A stretch of DNA of 6,427 nucleotides from Thermoflexales bacterium (GTDB taxonomy: Bacteria > Chloroflexota > Anaerolineae > B4-G1). Below the pieces are notes generated by a model. It did no database searches, had not been told where the DNA came from, and saw only the letters and a list, made by a program, of their open reading frames with translations. This document shows positions 1 through 5,922 of this stretch, piece by piece (positions within the stretch are counted from its first letter, which is position 1; the number at the start of each line of letters is the position of its first letter). A program made the translations under genes and the position numbers. Where the stretch lies: NCBI GenBank assembly GCA_007118795.1, contig SKQX01000129.1, positions 1 to 6,427 on the forward strand, in the 5' to 3' direction.

Positions 1-1698
1 CAGATAGAGGGGTGCCTGTGCCACATATAGACGACCCTCTTCCACGATCGGCCGCATCAAGCGCCAGAAAAGCGTGTAAAGCAGGGTCTTGATGTGTTCG
101 CCGTCCACATCAGCATCAACCAGTATGGCCACACGACCATACCGCATGTCCTCCACCCCGAAATCACCTGCGACACCAGCGCCGAGGGCGGCTACAATAG
201 CCTTCACCTCAGTGTTGCTCAGGGCTCGATCCAATCGCTTTTTCTCTACATTGAGGATCTTGCCACGCAGCGGTAAGATCGCATGATAGCGCCGATCCCG
301 CGCCTGTTTGCATGATCCGCCGGCGCTGTCCCCCTCGACGATATACAGGGTGGTCTGCTCTACAGGCGTGCCCTTCGCCACATCTGCCAGCTTGCCCGGG
401 AGCTCATCCACCTCCAGGGCCGAACGTCGCATCACCAGCTTGCGTGCCTTAGCCGCCGCCTGTCTTGCTCTAGATGCAGCGAGGCACTGCTGGACGATCC
501 TCTTGCCCAGTGAGATCCGTCTACCCAGATGCGACAGCATCCCCTCGTAGACAATGGAATGGATCTGGCCCTGGATCTGATCGCTTCCGAGCTGCGTCTT
601 GGTCTGACTGGTAAACTGCGGATCGTGCATACGGACGCTCAATACCGCGGTCAAACCAGCGCGAGTATCGGAGCCCACGATCCGGTCACCCTTCTTCAAC
701 AACCCGCGGCGCTGGTCGGCGAACACGTTGATCGCCTTGGTCAGACCGCCCATGAGCCCGGAGACGTGGCCACCGCCGTCAGGCGTTGGAATCGTGTTGA
801 CGAAGGACACAATCTCCGGGTAGTCACCATCGTGCCATTGGAACACAGCCTGGACCTGCAGGCCCGGGTCTCCGTCCTGTCCGTCGGCCACAGAGTGGCC
901 GATCTCGATGGGAGGGTGGAGCACATCACGCCCGCGATTGAGGTGTTCAACGTACTCAGTCAGGCCACCCCTATAGCAGTACTGCCGTTCCCTTCCCTCA
1001 AAGCGCTCATCTACGACACGCGTGGTAAGACCGGGCACGAGAAAGGACACCATCTGCAGCCGCCGCGCCAGTGTGGCGAAGTCGAAGTCCACTTCGTCGA
1101 GAAACTCGTGGTTGGGCGTGAATTCTACCGCTGTGCCCGTCCCAATGCCGCGATCTTTGTTCTGCCGTACGGCCGTGACTTCACCGCGCACCCCCACCTG
1201 GCCGATGATCTCGTCTTCATGTGGCGCCAGGATGTTCACAGGAGTCACCGGCAGGCCCCGTTCGTGTCTCTGCTGATACCGAACCCCATCGCGGCGCACT
1301 GTCACCACGAGCCACTCAGAGAGGGCATTCGTAGCCTTGATCCCCACTCCGTGAAGACCACCCGACGTCGAGTAGCTGCCCTCCTCGAACTTGCCGCCCG
1401 CATGGAGCTCCGTAAAGGCGAGCTCCATGGTCGGCTTGTTCTTCTCCGGATGGATACCGACCGGAATCCCACGCCCGTTGTCGGTAATGGCGATGCTCCC
1501 GTCCTCTCTAATGATCACCTCTATGGTGTCGCAGTGGGCCATCAGTGCTTCATCAACGCTGTTGTCGATAACCTCGATGGCGAGATGATGCAGAGCTGTG
1601 TGGCCCCGGCCCCCTACGTACATTCCGGGCCTGCGCTGGATATTCTCCGGGTAGTCGAGGACCTTGATGTCTTCCTCGGTATAAGCCTGTTTCGCCAT
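1..1698 (-). CDS. gyrB: DNA gyrase subunit B, 3' end missing (window edge)
   Basis: The minus strand is open from ATG at 1698 to the left edge (566 codons, no stop), so the C-terminal part is outside the window. GyrB is the ATPase/TOPRIM subunit of the A2B2 gyrase that introduces negative supercoils. Visible in order: a GHKL ATPase domain with EVIDNSVDEAL (residues 42-52), DNGRGIPV (73-80) and GGLHGVG (113-119); a transducer domain with the QTK loop (365-367); and a TOPRIM domain with EGDSAGGS (455-462), LPLRGKILNVEK (476-487) and the metal-binding DADVDG (528-533). The LRGKILNVEK context favours GyrB over ParE. Residues about 155-190 look longer than the usual loop before TGTxVxF. The residue before DADVDG is Val where Thr is usual, and Glu follows DG where Ser or Ala is usual. 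GGGGGAG lies 5 nt upstream of the ATG, supporting this start. A promoter lies about 95 bp upstream, so the gene is probably transcribed independently of the PHP gene behind it. Confidence 0.96.
   Translation of the reverse strand, partial: MAKQAYTEEDIKVLDYPENIQRRPGMYVGGRGHTALHHLAIEVIDNSVDEALMAHCDTIEVIIREDGSIAITDNGRGIPVGIHPEKNKPTMELAFTELHAGGKFEEGSYSTSGGLHGVGIKATNALSEWLVVTVRRDGVRYQQRHERGLPVTPVNILAPHEDEIIGQVGVRGEVTAVRQNKDRGIGTGTAVEFTPNHEFLDEVDFDFATLARRLQMVSFLVPGLTTRVVDERFEGRERQYCYRGGLTEYVEHLNRGRDVLHPPIEIGHSVADGQDGDPGLQVQAVFQWHDGDYPEIVSFVNTIPTPDGGGHVSGLMGGLTKAINVFADQRRGLLKKGDRIVGSDTRAGLTAVLSVRMHDPQFTSQTKTQLGSDQIQGQIHSIVYEGMLSHLGRRISLGKRIVQQCLAASRARQAAAKARKLVMRRSALEVDELPGKLADVAKGTPVEQTTLYIVEGDSAGGSCKQARDRRYHAILPLRGKILNVEKKRLDRALSNTEVKAIVAALGAGVAGDFGVEDMRYGRVAILVDADVDGEHIKTLLYTLFWRLMRPIVEEGRLYVAQAPLYL
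1401..1429. repeat. 10-bp inverted repeat inside gyrB
   Basis: The arms CATGGAGCTC (1401-1410) and GAGCTCCATG (1420-1429) are perfectly complementary, with a 9-nt loop. The repeat lies in the ATPase-domain coding sequence, where two Glu-Leu pairs (MELAFTELHA) use the same GAG-CTC codons. The mRNA could form a stable stem-loop here, but the repeated amino-acid pattern explains part of it. Function unknown. Confidence 0.55.
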
Positions 1699-1793
1699 CA
1701 ACTCTCCCCCAAACTGTCGTCAGGCCGGGCGCCCCAACCCATCACGTCACACACGGCGCCTCCCTGATCATTGAGCGGCTGTGAGACTGCGGC

Positions 1794-1822
1794 AGTATAG
1801 CACATATGTTCTAGCGGGTCAA
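1794..1822 (-). promoter_or_regulatory. Sigma70-type promoter of gyrB
   Basis: Read on the minus strand, a -35 box TTGACC (1817-1822) and a -10 box TATACT (1794-1799) are separated by exactly 17 bp. Each box differs from consensus at one position. Transcription should begin near 1787, giving an untranslated leader of about 90 nt before the gyrB ATG. Position, spacing and orientation all fit gyrB and nothing else nearby. Confidence 0.8.
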
Positions 1823-1832
1823 ACACGGCCAC

Positions 1833-1846
1833 GGCCTTTAAGGGCC
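1833..1846. repeat. Short inverted repeat upstream of gyrB -35 box
   Basis: GGCCTTTAAGGGCC is an imperfect palindrome: GGCC arms around an AT-rich centre. It lies 10 bp upstream of the gyrB -35 box, where an activator or supercoiling-sensitive element could sit. It is short enough to be chance. Confidence 0.25.
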
Positions 1847-2079
1847 ATATCATCCTCGCCGTTGAGGCGACCGGCAGTTCGAGGAAGATCCCGGAAAACC
1901 GAATCCGACGCTTCCTTAAGTCAACTCGGACCATCATGCTGCGCTCCCAAGTGCCGGTCACCTCGGCCACAGAAGAATGATGAGTCTCTGACGGCCTCTT
2001 GACCCTGTGACCGACTCAGCATGGCAGTCTTGTCGGCACGCTTGGCCCATCGAGATTCCACTCTGCACCAAGAGGTGAC

Positions 2080-3159
2080 CTAGTTCACGTAGATCGGGCT
2101 GCTGAAGATCCAACCTCGACGCTGCAGCCGGTAACGGCGGTAGACTTCCACGCGATAGGGACCAGCGACGGCCGTGGTAAACTTGAGGTGACAGCCCTTG
2201 GAGCGCGCCACGACTGCGCCGTGACAGAGGAGACGGGTATCAGAAGGTTCCGGCGTTTGCACCTCAAGAACGACGGCACCGGTACGCACCAACTCGCCGC
2301 CCATCAGCGCTTCATTCGCCCCGCTGCGCGCGCGGAACCGGAAGCCGGACGTGGAGACAGGCAGGTCATAACCGACCCACGTCCTCCCAAGCCGGAATCC
2401 CTCATAAATCAACGCCTTGTCGTTGGCCGGATCCCCCGTGAATGGCCGAGATGTGAGAACGTGGGTGTTGACACAGCGAAACAGGTACTCATAAGGTAAC
2501 ACCTTTCTGGTCAAGGGTCCCAGCGAATAGGTCTTGCCGTGTGCATCAGCCCCGCCAATCACGGCGATCCGCCTTCCGGCTTCCAGCAGCTCATCCCACT
2601 GCCTCAGCGTGGCTCGGAAGGGGCCGCGGATGCCCAGGGTAGGAGAATAGGCGTGAACCAACGCGGCAACTCTGTTCCTTAGGAGCCCTTTGAACTCGGA
2701 CATGTAGTTCCACAGTTCAATGCCCGTGTAACCTTCGACCTGCCAATCGGTCCAAGGGAAGGCTCCATCCGCTTTCCCAGGCATATGGTTTAGCTGTCGA
2801 TGAATCGGGCTACCTAGCTCGAAGGGGTGGGCCAGATAGCAGAGACCGTCTCTGCGGTTCACCTCGTCCACCAGAGCCTGAGGGTCTGAAGCCATGGGGG
2901 CCAGCTCGCCCTCCGCCCGGTACGCCAGGAGGTGGTTTCCCGGGGGCCGCCGACGGACATCGTGGATTTCCTCCCCAACCAGGAGCAGGACTCCGCCGTA
3001 GTAACCCTCAACTCCATCGACCCAGAGGTTATGATCGGTGACGATCACAAAATCGAGCCCAGCGCGGGCTGCCGCCTCGGCCACGCCGGCGTGAAGACCC
3101 GCGCCATCGGAGTAACAGGTGTGCACGTGTGGATTACCCACGTACTCGTAGATGCTCAC
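2080..3159 (-). CDS. PHP-domain metallohydrolase, CehA/McbA-like
   Basis: A 359-residue protein of the polymerase and histidinol phosphatase (PHP) superfamily, which uses a cluster of metal ions to hydrolyse phosphoesters or related bonds. Most of the PHP metal ligands are visible: HVH (residues 11-13) followed by YSDG, TDHN (41-44), GEEIH (62-66), NH at 75-76, LAHPFE (109-114), GIELWN (146-151) and GADAHG (203-208). The C-terminal part (about 255-359), ending in a WIFSSPIYV-like tail, is the beta-rich extension typical of CehA/McbA-type members rather than of histidinol phosphatase or PolIII PHP domains. No signal peptide or membrane segment is seen, so it is probably cytoplasmic. It starts with GTG, whose GTGA overlaps the stop of the HAD gene, with GGAAGG about 7 nt upstream; this implies translational coupling. 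The stop is TAG. The substrate cannot be named from sequence; carbaryl hydrolase activity of CehA should not be transferred to it. Confidence 0.9.
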   Translation of the reverse strand: MSIYEYVGNPHVHTCYSDGAGLHAGVAEAAARAGLDFVIVTDHNLWVDGVEGYYGGVLLLVGEEIHDVRRRPPGNHLLAYRAEGELAPMASDPQALVDEVNRRDGLCYLAHPFELGSPIHRQLNHMPGKADGAFPWTDWQVEGYTGIELWNYMSEFKGLLRNRVAALVHAYSPTLGIRGPFRATLRQWDELLEAGRRIAVIGGADAHGKTYSLGPLTRKVLPYEYLFRCVNTHVLTSRPFTGDPANDKALIYEGFRLGRTWVGYDLPVSTSGFRFRARSGANEALMGGELVRTGAVVLEVQTPEPSDTRLLCHGAVVARSKGCHLKFTTAVAGPYRVEVYRRYRLQRRGWIFSSPIYVN

Positions 3160-3872
3160 GTCAGCCCTTCCAACAACTCGTCAAGCTCATCGTAGTCGGA
3201 GAAGATCGCGTCGGCCAGGGACTGACCATCCTCGCGTCGACTGACACCTAGGAACAGCACCGCCTTCATCCCCACATTACGAGCGCCGCGCAGGTCCGTC
3301 TCCGGGAGATCGCCGATGTGAGCTGCTTCGGCCGGCGAGGCCTCGAGATCGGCCAGTGTCCGTAAGAAAGGTAGGGGCTGTGGCTTCGCGCTCCCTAACT
3401 CGTCAGAGAAAGTCAGAATCTCGAAGTGGGTTAGGAGCCCGTCGCGCCGCATCACCTCCCGAAGCACGCGCCCCGGAGTGAGCCCCGTATCGGAGATGAG
3501 CCCCAGGCGATAGCGCTCGGCCATCCCGGGGAGCACATCCCTCACGCCCGGAACGGGCCTCGGCTTGTCAGTCTCCAGGTAAACGCTCTCGATGGATCTG
3601 CCCAGCTGTCGTTTCGCCTCCTCGGGAAGAGAAGCCCCTACATATCCGAGGACCTCTTCCAGGGCGCTCTTCGTGGAGAGAGAGCGCTGTTCCTCCCTCC
3701 AAACCTGGTCCCAGACTGACATCGCGTGGCTGAAGCCTGCTTCCAGCACGGCGGGGGCACGAGACTCCCCGTGTCGCTCGAGCACATCGCTCACCAAGCC
3801 GAGCCGCTCATCACGGGCATCGGCGTTCTGGTACAGCGTACCCCAGAAATCGAACGTCACCGCTCGCACCAC
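3156..3872 (-). CDS. HAD-superfamily hydrolase with DxW-type motif I
   Basis: A Rossmannoid haloacid-dehalogenase-family hydrolase of about 238 residues, probably cytoplasmic. All four motifs can be seen, numbered from the chosen start: motif I FDFWGTL with nucleophile D8; motif II LISDTG with S127; motif III lysine K163 in SAKPQP; motif IV GDLPETD with D188 and D193. An alpha-helical cap lies between motifs I and II (C1 type). The second Asp of the usual DxD, the general acid/base of HAD phosphatases, is Trp (W10). The protein is thus closer to dehalogenase-like COG1011 members than to a standard phosphatase; substrate unknown. Start: the frame is open to a GTG at 3908, inside the end of the CLC gene and without a ribosome-binding site. 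Two adjacent GTG codons at 3872 and 3869 follow GAGGG by 5-8 nt and place motif I at the normal distance, so 3872 is preferred. The stop overlaps the PHP start. Confidence 0.88.
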   Translation of the reverse strand: MVRAVTFDFWGTLYQNADARDERLGLVSDVLERHGESRAPAVLEAGFSHAMSVWDQVWREEQRSLSTKSALEEVLGYVGASLPEEAKRQLGRSIESVYLETDKPRPVPGVRDVLPGMAERYRLGLISDTGLTPGRVLREVMRRDGLLTHFEILTFSDELGSAKPQPLPFLRTLADLEASPAEAAHIGDLPETDLRGARNVGMKAVLFLGVSRREDGQSLADAIFSDYDELDELLEGLT

Positions 3873-3892
3873 CTGTCCCTCTCTTTCGTTCG

Positions 3893-5470
3893 CTAGCGCG
3901 ACTTGCACCCATACTGAAACGGCGCCAGAGCCTGAGAATCATCGATGGGAATCACCGCCTTGATGGTCATACCCGCCTCTAGGCGGGTATGCTTGTCGGG
4001 GATCCACTCTTCCCTTCCGTTGGTACAGTGTGCCAGAAGGCATCCCGCTGGCAAATCAAGATCCCCAACTTCCTTTCCCTCAAAGTCCGAACCGGGTTCA
4101 ATTTCCAGCTCAACAGAGGTTACCCTCCCCTGCAGCAGCCCCTCGATATCCACGCCCCTTTTTATCAGCTTCCTGGTGAAGATATTCCACTCCTGAAGGC
4201 GGGCCGCGAGAACCGCCGCAACGATGCAGGCACACATAGCCGGCACGAGCACATTCCCGTCGCCTGTCAACTCATAGACCATAACGCTGGAGAACAGGGG
4301 AGCGTGAGCAGCGCCAGCGAAGACCGCGGCCAAGCCCACGATGGCGTAAGAATGGGCCGGCCCAGTCGCCGTGGGAAAGAACGCGTTGACCATCCCACCG
4401 TAGCCCCCCCCCATCATAGCACCCACGAATATCGCCGGACCGAAGACTCCCCCCGACCCACCGCTGCCCAGCGTGAAAGAGGTAGCAAGGATCTTACCCG
4501 CCATCAGGGCAAGCACCAGCCGTAGCGGGAGCTGCCCCTGAAGCGCTTGGCTCACCGTCGGGTAGCCCGTAGCCTGGATCTGCGGGTAGGCCAGAGCCAC
4601 CATGCCCAATAGCAGCCCGCCGAGCGGGGCCCGCAGGGCTCGTTGGGACAACACCTGCTTGAAGAGATACTCCATTCCAAACAGGGCGTTGCTGTAGATC
4701 AACGCCAACCCGGCAGCGGCGATCCCCAGGCCAACGTAGAATACGAGTTCCCAGTAACTTAGGAGCTCAAAGATATGGATGTGGAAGATGGGTGAGGTCC
4801 GGCCAAGAGCCACGTTTCCCACCGCCGTGCCAACCACCGCGGCCACCCCAATGGACGCCAGACTCCACAACTCGATCCTCTTCAGCAGCACCTCCACGCC
4901 AAAGATGATCCCCGCCAAAGGAGCGTTGAATGTTCCCCCAATGCCCGCCGCTGCTCCAGCTGTCAGAAGGATCTTCATCTGCTCAGTTGGAAGCTCGAGG
5001 CACCTCGCCACGTTGGAACCAAGTGTCGAACCGATCTCCACAATCGGTCCCAGGCGACCGGCCGATCCTCCGGAGCCGATGCAGATAGCCGATGCCAGCG
5101 CCGTCAGGGGAGCCAGGCGGAACCGGATCGCGCCCCCCCGTAAACCGATCGCCTGTATGACGTGCGGGACACCCTGCCCGTACACTTCTCGGGCCCCATA
5201 GGTAACAATCGGGCCGACCAGAAGCCCGCCGATGGCGGGAGCAACTAACCGGTATGGCCAGGGTAGCGCGCCCACACTGTCAAGAAACACCGCGATCGAT
5301 GAGGCGCCGAAGAACAGATACTTAACGCCGAGTATCAGGTAAGCGAACCCGGCCGCTGCCAGACCACCCAACACTCCGACAACACCGCCCAATATGATCA
5401 TCCTGGGTACGTACGGCTTTGCGAGGCGCCGATACAACGCCACGAGCCTGGCTATCAACTCAGGCTCCAA
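3893..5470 (-). CDS. CLC-family chloride channel/transporter with C-terminal RCK_C domain
   Basis: A 525-residue polytopic inner-membrane protein of the CLC family (ClcA/EriC type), which moves Cl- or related anions as a homodimer. Family hallmarks: GQGVPHV (98-104), GSGGSAGRLGPIVEIG (132-147), FNAPLAGIIFGVEV (181-194), GSGGSGGVFGPAIFVGA (335-351) and GAAHAPL (386-392). After the membrane part, residues about 449-510 resemble the TrkA-C/RCK_C ligand-binding fold (GCLLAHCTNG ... IPDKHTRLEAGMTIKAVIP), a likely regulatory tail. Oddities relative to E. coli ClcA, aligned by eye: gating Glu148 is L140; proton-path Glu203 is V194 (its neighbour E193 is kept); Ser107 is Q99; Tyr445 is F431. These suggest an uncoupled channel or changed selectivity (inference). 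The start is taken as TTG at 5470 with GGAG 9 nt upstream; GTG at codon 10 is an alternative. First gene of a likely CLC-HAD-PHP operon. Confidence 0.93.
   Translation of the reverse strand: MEPELIARLVALYRRLAKPYVPRMIILGGVVGVLGGLAAAGFAYLILGVKYLFFGASSIAVFLDSVGALPWPYRLVAPAIGGLLVGPIVTYGAREVYGQGVPHVIQAIGLRGGAIRFRLAPLTALASAICIGSGGSAGRLGPIVEIGSTLGSNVARCLELPTEQMKILLTAGAAAGIGGTFNAPLAGIIFGVEVLLKRIELWSLASIGVAAVVGTAVGNVALGRTSPIFHIHIFELLSYWELVFYVGLGIAAAGLALIYSNALFGMEYLFKQVLSQRALRAPLGGLLLGMVALAYPQIQATGYPTVSQALQGQLPLRLVLALMAGKILATSFTLGSGGSGGVFGPAIFVGAMMGGGYGGMVNAFFPTATGPAHSYAIVGLAAVFAGAAHAPLFSSVMVYELTGDGNVLVPAMCACIVAAVLAARLQEWNIFTRKLIKRGVDIEGLLQGRVTSVELEIEPGSDFEGKEVGDLDLPAGCLLAHCTNGREEWIPDKHTRLEAGMTIKAVIPIDDSQALAPFQYGCKSR
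3968..3991. repeat. 24-bp near-perfect palindrome in 3' part of CLC gene
   Basis: Arms CATACCCGCCT (3968-3978) and AGGCGGGTATG (3981-3991) are perfectly complementary over 11 bp, with a 2-nt centre. As RNA this makes a 10-bp GC-rich stem capped by a 4-nt loop. It lies within the codons for the RCK_C motif HTRLEAGM, about 75 nt before the CLC stop and about 100 nt before the HAD start. No U-run follows, so it is not a classical terminator. It could be an mRNA stability or processing barrier between operon genes, or a protein-binding site. Confidence 0.75.
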
Positions 5471-5542
5471 TGCGAGATTCTCCGCGACCGGTGGTGCGAT
5501 TTGCCTCGCCGTTCGACCTTAGTGACGAACTCCACACAAGCC

Positions 5543-5611
5543 TCACAGACAACCTATACGATCGAGCCGTTGCTCGACGTGCACATCGGCTCTATACACC
5601 TCAACCACCAT
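5543..5611 (-). CDS. Possible 22-codon upstream ORF in CLC leader
   Basis: An ATG at 5611 is preceded by AAGGGA with a 5-nt spacer and encodes 22 residues (MVVEVYRADVHVEQ..., ending RIGCL), stopping at TGA 5543-5545, about 70 nt before the CLC start. The good ribosome-binding site is the only positive sign. The hairpin at 5562-5577 lies inside it. It may be a leader peptide or chance. Confidence 0.15.
   Translation of the reverse strand: MVVEVYRADVHVEQRLDRIGCL
5562..5577 (-). repeat. Short hairpin in CLC leader
   Basis: TCGAGC (5562-5567) and GCTCGA (5572-5577) form a 6-bp stem with a 4-nt loop, extendable by a G-U pair in the minus-strand RNA. It lies about 90 nt upstream of the CLC start codon. 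Confidence 0.4.
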
Positions 5612-5622
5612 TATCGTCCCTT

Positions 5623-5658
5623 GAGCGCTTGAACTTCTGGATGCAGCTTCAAGCACTC
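5623..5658. repeat. Inverted repeat, 10 of 11 bp, in CLC leader
   Basis: GAGCGCTTGAA (5623-5633) and TTCAAGCACTC (5648-5658) are complementary at 10 of 11 positions, separated by 14 bp. The spacing puts the half-sites about 25 bp apart centre to centre. This could be an operator on DNA or a stem-loop in the leader RNA. Confidence 0.5.
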
Positions 5659-5674
5659 ACCTCACGAGCTGCCG

Positions 5675-5698
5675 CTCCTGGCCGTCTCCAGGAGACGG
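5675..5698. repeat. Overlapping, mutually exclusive palindromes in CLC leader
   Basis: CCGTCTCC (5682-5689) and GGAGACGG (5691-5698) form a perfect 8-bp palindrome around one central base. The same bases take part in a second pairing, CTCCTGG (5675-5681) with CCAGGAG (5688-5694), which has a 6-nt loop. On RNA the two structures compete. On DNA the first is a typical dimeric-regulator site. Confidence 0.55.
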
Positions 5699-5807
5699 TG
5701 ACAGTCTTGCTGATGCATCTGGCTCCGCACCAGAATAGCCATCGATCCTCAGACTACAGGTCTTCCGGGGCCCGGCTCTGACCCAGACTAAGCTTCGGGT
5801 AGCGGAC

Positions 5808-5835
5808 ATTATATGCGATAGGGACCTGTCTGCAA
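5808..5835 (-). promoter_or_regulatory. Candidate promoter for the CLC-HAD-PHP unit
   Basis: On the minus strand a perfect -10 box TATAAT (5808-5813) is preceded by TTGCAG (5830-5835) at 16 bp, or TTTGCA at 17 bp. The -10 is consensus but the -35 is only partial. Transcription would start near 5801 and run toward the CLC gene. It lies back to back with the polX promoter, about 90 bp between the -35 boxes. Confidence 0.5.
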
Positions 5836-5922
5836 ATGATGACAGCGAGCCGATTCCGCGAATGGAACCAAACGACGTCGCCATTTCCTCACATCACCCG
5901 TGCAATCGATGAGGTCAGATCG

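Larger units (their letters stand above)
1699..2079. other. Intergenic region between PHP gene and gyrB
   Basis: About 380 nt with no convincing gene. An open frame on the minus strand (1698-1970) ends on the gyrB ATG as TGATG, but it crosses the promoter and resembles no family I recognise. The region contains the gyrB promoter, a leader of about 90 nt and a small inverted repeat upstream of the -35 box. A 9-bp inverted pair, GGTCACCTC (1956-1964) and GAGGTGACC (2072-2080), brackets the part just beyond the PHP stop. No stem followed by a U-run, and so no clear intrinsic terminator for the upstream unit, was found. Confidence 0.6.
5471..5801 (-). promoter_or_regulatory. Long structured leader upstream of the CLC gene
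   Basis: If transcription starts at the -10 box at 5808-5813, the CLC mRNA has an untranslated leader of about 330 nt. It contains at least four inverted repeats, at 5765-5775, 5675-5698, 5623-5658 and 5562-5577. It matches none of the riboswitch or T-box cores I can recognise. A fluoride riboswitch, the obvious guess for a CLC gene, was looked for and not found by eye. Open frames here look random. No strong alternative promoter was seen nearer the gene, although a GATAAT (5610-5615) without a good -35 box is present. Confidence 0.4.

Noticed and set aside
529..1767. A 412-codon plus-strand open frame
   Set aside because: It lies antisense to gyrB, whose conserved ATPase and TOPRIM motifs are unmistakable on the other strand. 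The plus-strand protein resembles nothing.
1698..1970. A 90-codon minus-strand frame ending on the gyrB start codon (TGATG)
   Set aside because: The stop/start overlap is attractive, but the frame runs across a strong gyrB promoter and its leader, and the peptide has no recognisable family.
1956..2080. Widely spaced 9-bp inverted pair as mobile-element ends
   Set aside because: There is no transposase, no target duplication and only about 100 bp between the arms; chance is a fair explanation.
3968..3991. Intrinsic terminator
   Set aside because: The stem is strong, but no U-run follows on either strand and the CLC reading frame continues through it.
3989..4525. A 178-codon plus-strand frame
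   Set aside because: It is the antisense shadow of the CLC gene.
5470..5781. A plus-strand frame of about 103 codons from ATG 5470 in the CLC/polX gap
   Set aside because: Composition is Arg/Ser/Leu-rich without Lys or Ile, no ribosome-binding site or motif is seen, and inverted repeats dominate the region.
5471..5801. Fluoride riboswitch upstream of the CLC gene
   Set aside because: CLC-F genes often have one, but the conserved core and its pseudoknot pattern were not found by eye, and this CLC does not look like CLC-F.
5657..5884. A 75-codon minus-strand frame
   Set aside because: It overlaps the candidate TATAAT promoter, is low in complexity and resembles no family.
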